Origin: Collinsella sp.
Lineage (GTDB): Bacteria; Actinomycetota; Coriobacteriia; Coriobacteriales; Coriobacteriaceae
DNA: 13,347 nucleotides
Assembly: GCA_022713905.1 (NCBI GenBank)
Contig: JAIHTM010000048.1
Span: forward strand, 1 to 13,347
Reading direction: 5' to 3'
Program-made: the position numbers and the translations under genes
In this document: positions 13,122-13,347 of the stretch, piece after piece
How the letters are laid out: every line of letters begins with the position of its first letter
Numbering within the stretch: the stretch's first letter is position 1
Notes under the pieces: generated by a model
Told to the model about the DNA's origin: nothing
Database searches by the model: none
What the model saw: only the letters and a program-made list of their open reading frames with translations

Positions 13122-13143
13122 GCGGGGGTGGCGGATCCCCCGC
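13122..13143 (-). terminator. small hairpin between zinc-ribbon gene and lipoprotein gene
   Basis: GCGGGGG (13122-13128) pairs with CCCCCGC (13137-13143) around an 8-base loop. On the minus strand only TGCCTTCT follows, so it is at best a weak terminator of the zinc-ribbon gene. The two genes are 78 bases apart. Confidence 0.4.
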
Positions 13144-13162
13144 TCATTACCAGTTAGGGGCG

Positions 13163-13347
13163 CTAGGGCCTGGGCGTTCCGCAGTTGCTGCAGAACTTGC
13201 CGCCGTTTTCGCTACCGCAGTTGGGGCAGAACCACTTGGCCGGTGCGGGGGCGGGCGCGGGACTGCCGCACTCGGAGCAGAACTTGCCGGTGTTGGTGGC
13301 ACCGCAGCTGCAGGTCCACGTGCCGGCCGCGGGTGCGGCGGCACGTG
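13163..13347 (-). CDS. C-terminus of a protein with two zinc ribbons (partial)
   Basis: The gene enters from the right edge on the minus strand and ends with TAG at 13163-13165; 60 codons are visible. After an Ala/Pro-rich linker the frame reads TWTCSCGATNTGKFCSECG, an Ala-Pro spacer, then KWFCPNCGSENGGKFCSNCG and TPRP before the stop. These are two zinc ribbons, each made of two CxC or CxxC pairs. The tail resembles that of SPFH-domain proteins of the 'virion core protein-like' type (YdjI-like), where such ribbons follow a band-7 domain, but the part that would prove this is outside the window. Another frame here also stays open but gives only an Ala/Pro-rich shadow. Confidence 0.75.
   Translation of the reverse strand, partial: RAAAPAAGTWTCSCGATNTGKFCSECGSPAPAPAPAKWFCPNCGSENGGKFCSNCGTPRP

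Noticed and set aside
13147..13344. 65-residue Ala/Pro-rich frame on the minus strand
   Set aside because: The neighbouring frame on the same strand gives two well-formed zinc ribbons and is preferred.

Overview
The window looks like part of the chromosome of a gut actinobacterium of the class Coriobacteriia, most likely a Collinsella. This is inferred from moderately high GC in most genes, a LuxS tail of Gram-positive type, PTS and GH1 sugar-use genes, and intergenic hairpin families around a GGGGAC core that I associate with Coriobacteriia. No rRNA gene, tRNA gene, complete insertion sequence, integrase or CRISPR array was seen.

Layout, left to right. (1) 1-171 is the 3' end of luxS. (2) 172-3735 is a sugar operon of visibly lower GC. 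It has a leader with an intrinsic terminator and a possible RAT antiterminator site, a BglG/LicT-type antiterminator, a PTS EIIBC permease of the glucose/beta-glucoside superfamily, an internal terminator, and a cytoplasmic alpha/beta hydrolase. (3) 3861-4505 is a GC-rich DUF4867-like gene. (4) 4506-4700 is a convergent gap holding four alternating copies of a CTGTWACAG palindrome and a GGGGAC hairpin. (5) 4701-5807 (minus) is a stand-alone AAA+/STAND-like ATPase with a C-terminal winged helix. (6) 5808-6214 holds a purine-rich direct repeat, a strong plus-strand terminator with no plus-strand gene in front of it, a 121-bp element with perfect 21-bp inverted ends, and the promoter of the next gene. 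(7) 6215-7645 is a GH1 6-phospho-beta-glucosidase. (8) 7643-8047 is a mosaic of stacked inverted repeats and REP-like hairpins. (9) 8048-12047 is a translationally coupled three-gene signalling operon: a multi-pass membrane protein resembling a kinase without catalytic motifs, an intact NarL/LytS-like sensor kinase, and a LuxR-type response regulator. (10) 12048-13347 carries two terminator-like hairpins, a minus-strand lipoprotein, and the 3' end of a minus-strand protein with two zinc ribbons.

Functionally, the antiterminator probably opens its own operon when its PTS substrate is present. The EIIBC has no EIIA domain and needs one from elsewhere. The GH1 enzyme could hydrolyse imported phosphorylated beta-glucosides, although it is a separate transcription unit. 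The hydrolase may remove acyl groups from the imported sugar. The three-gene signalling operon is the best candidate for a poorly described system. The ligand and target genes of that operon cannot be read from this window.
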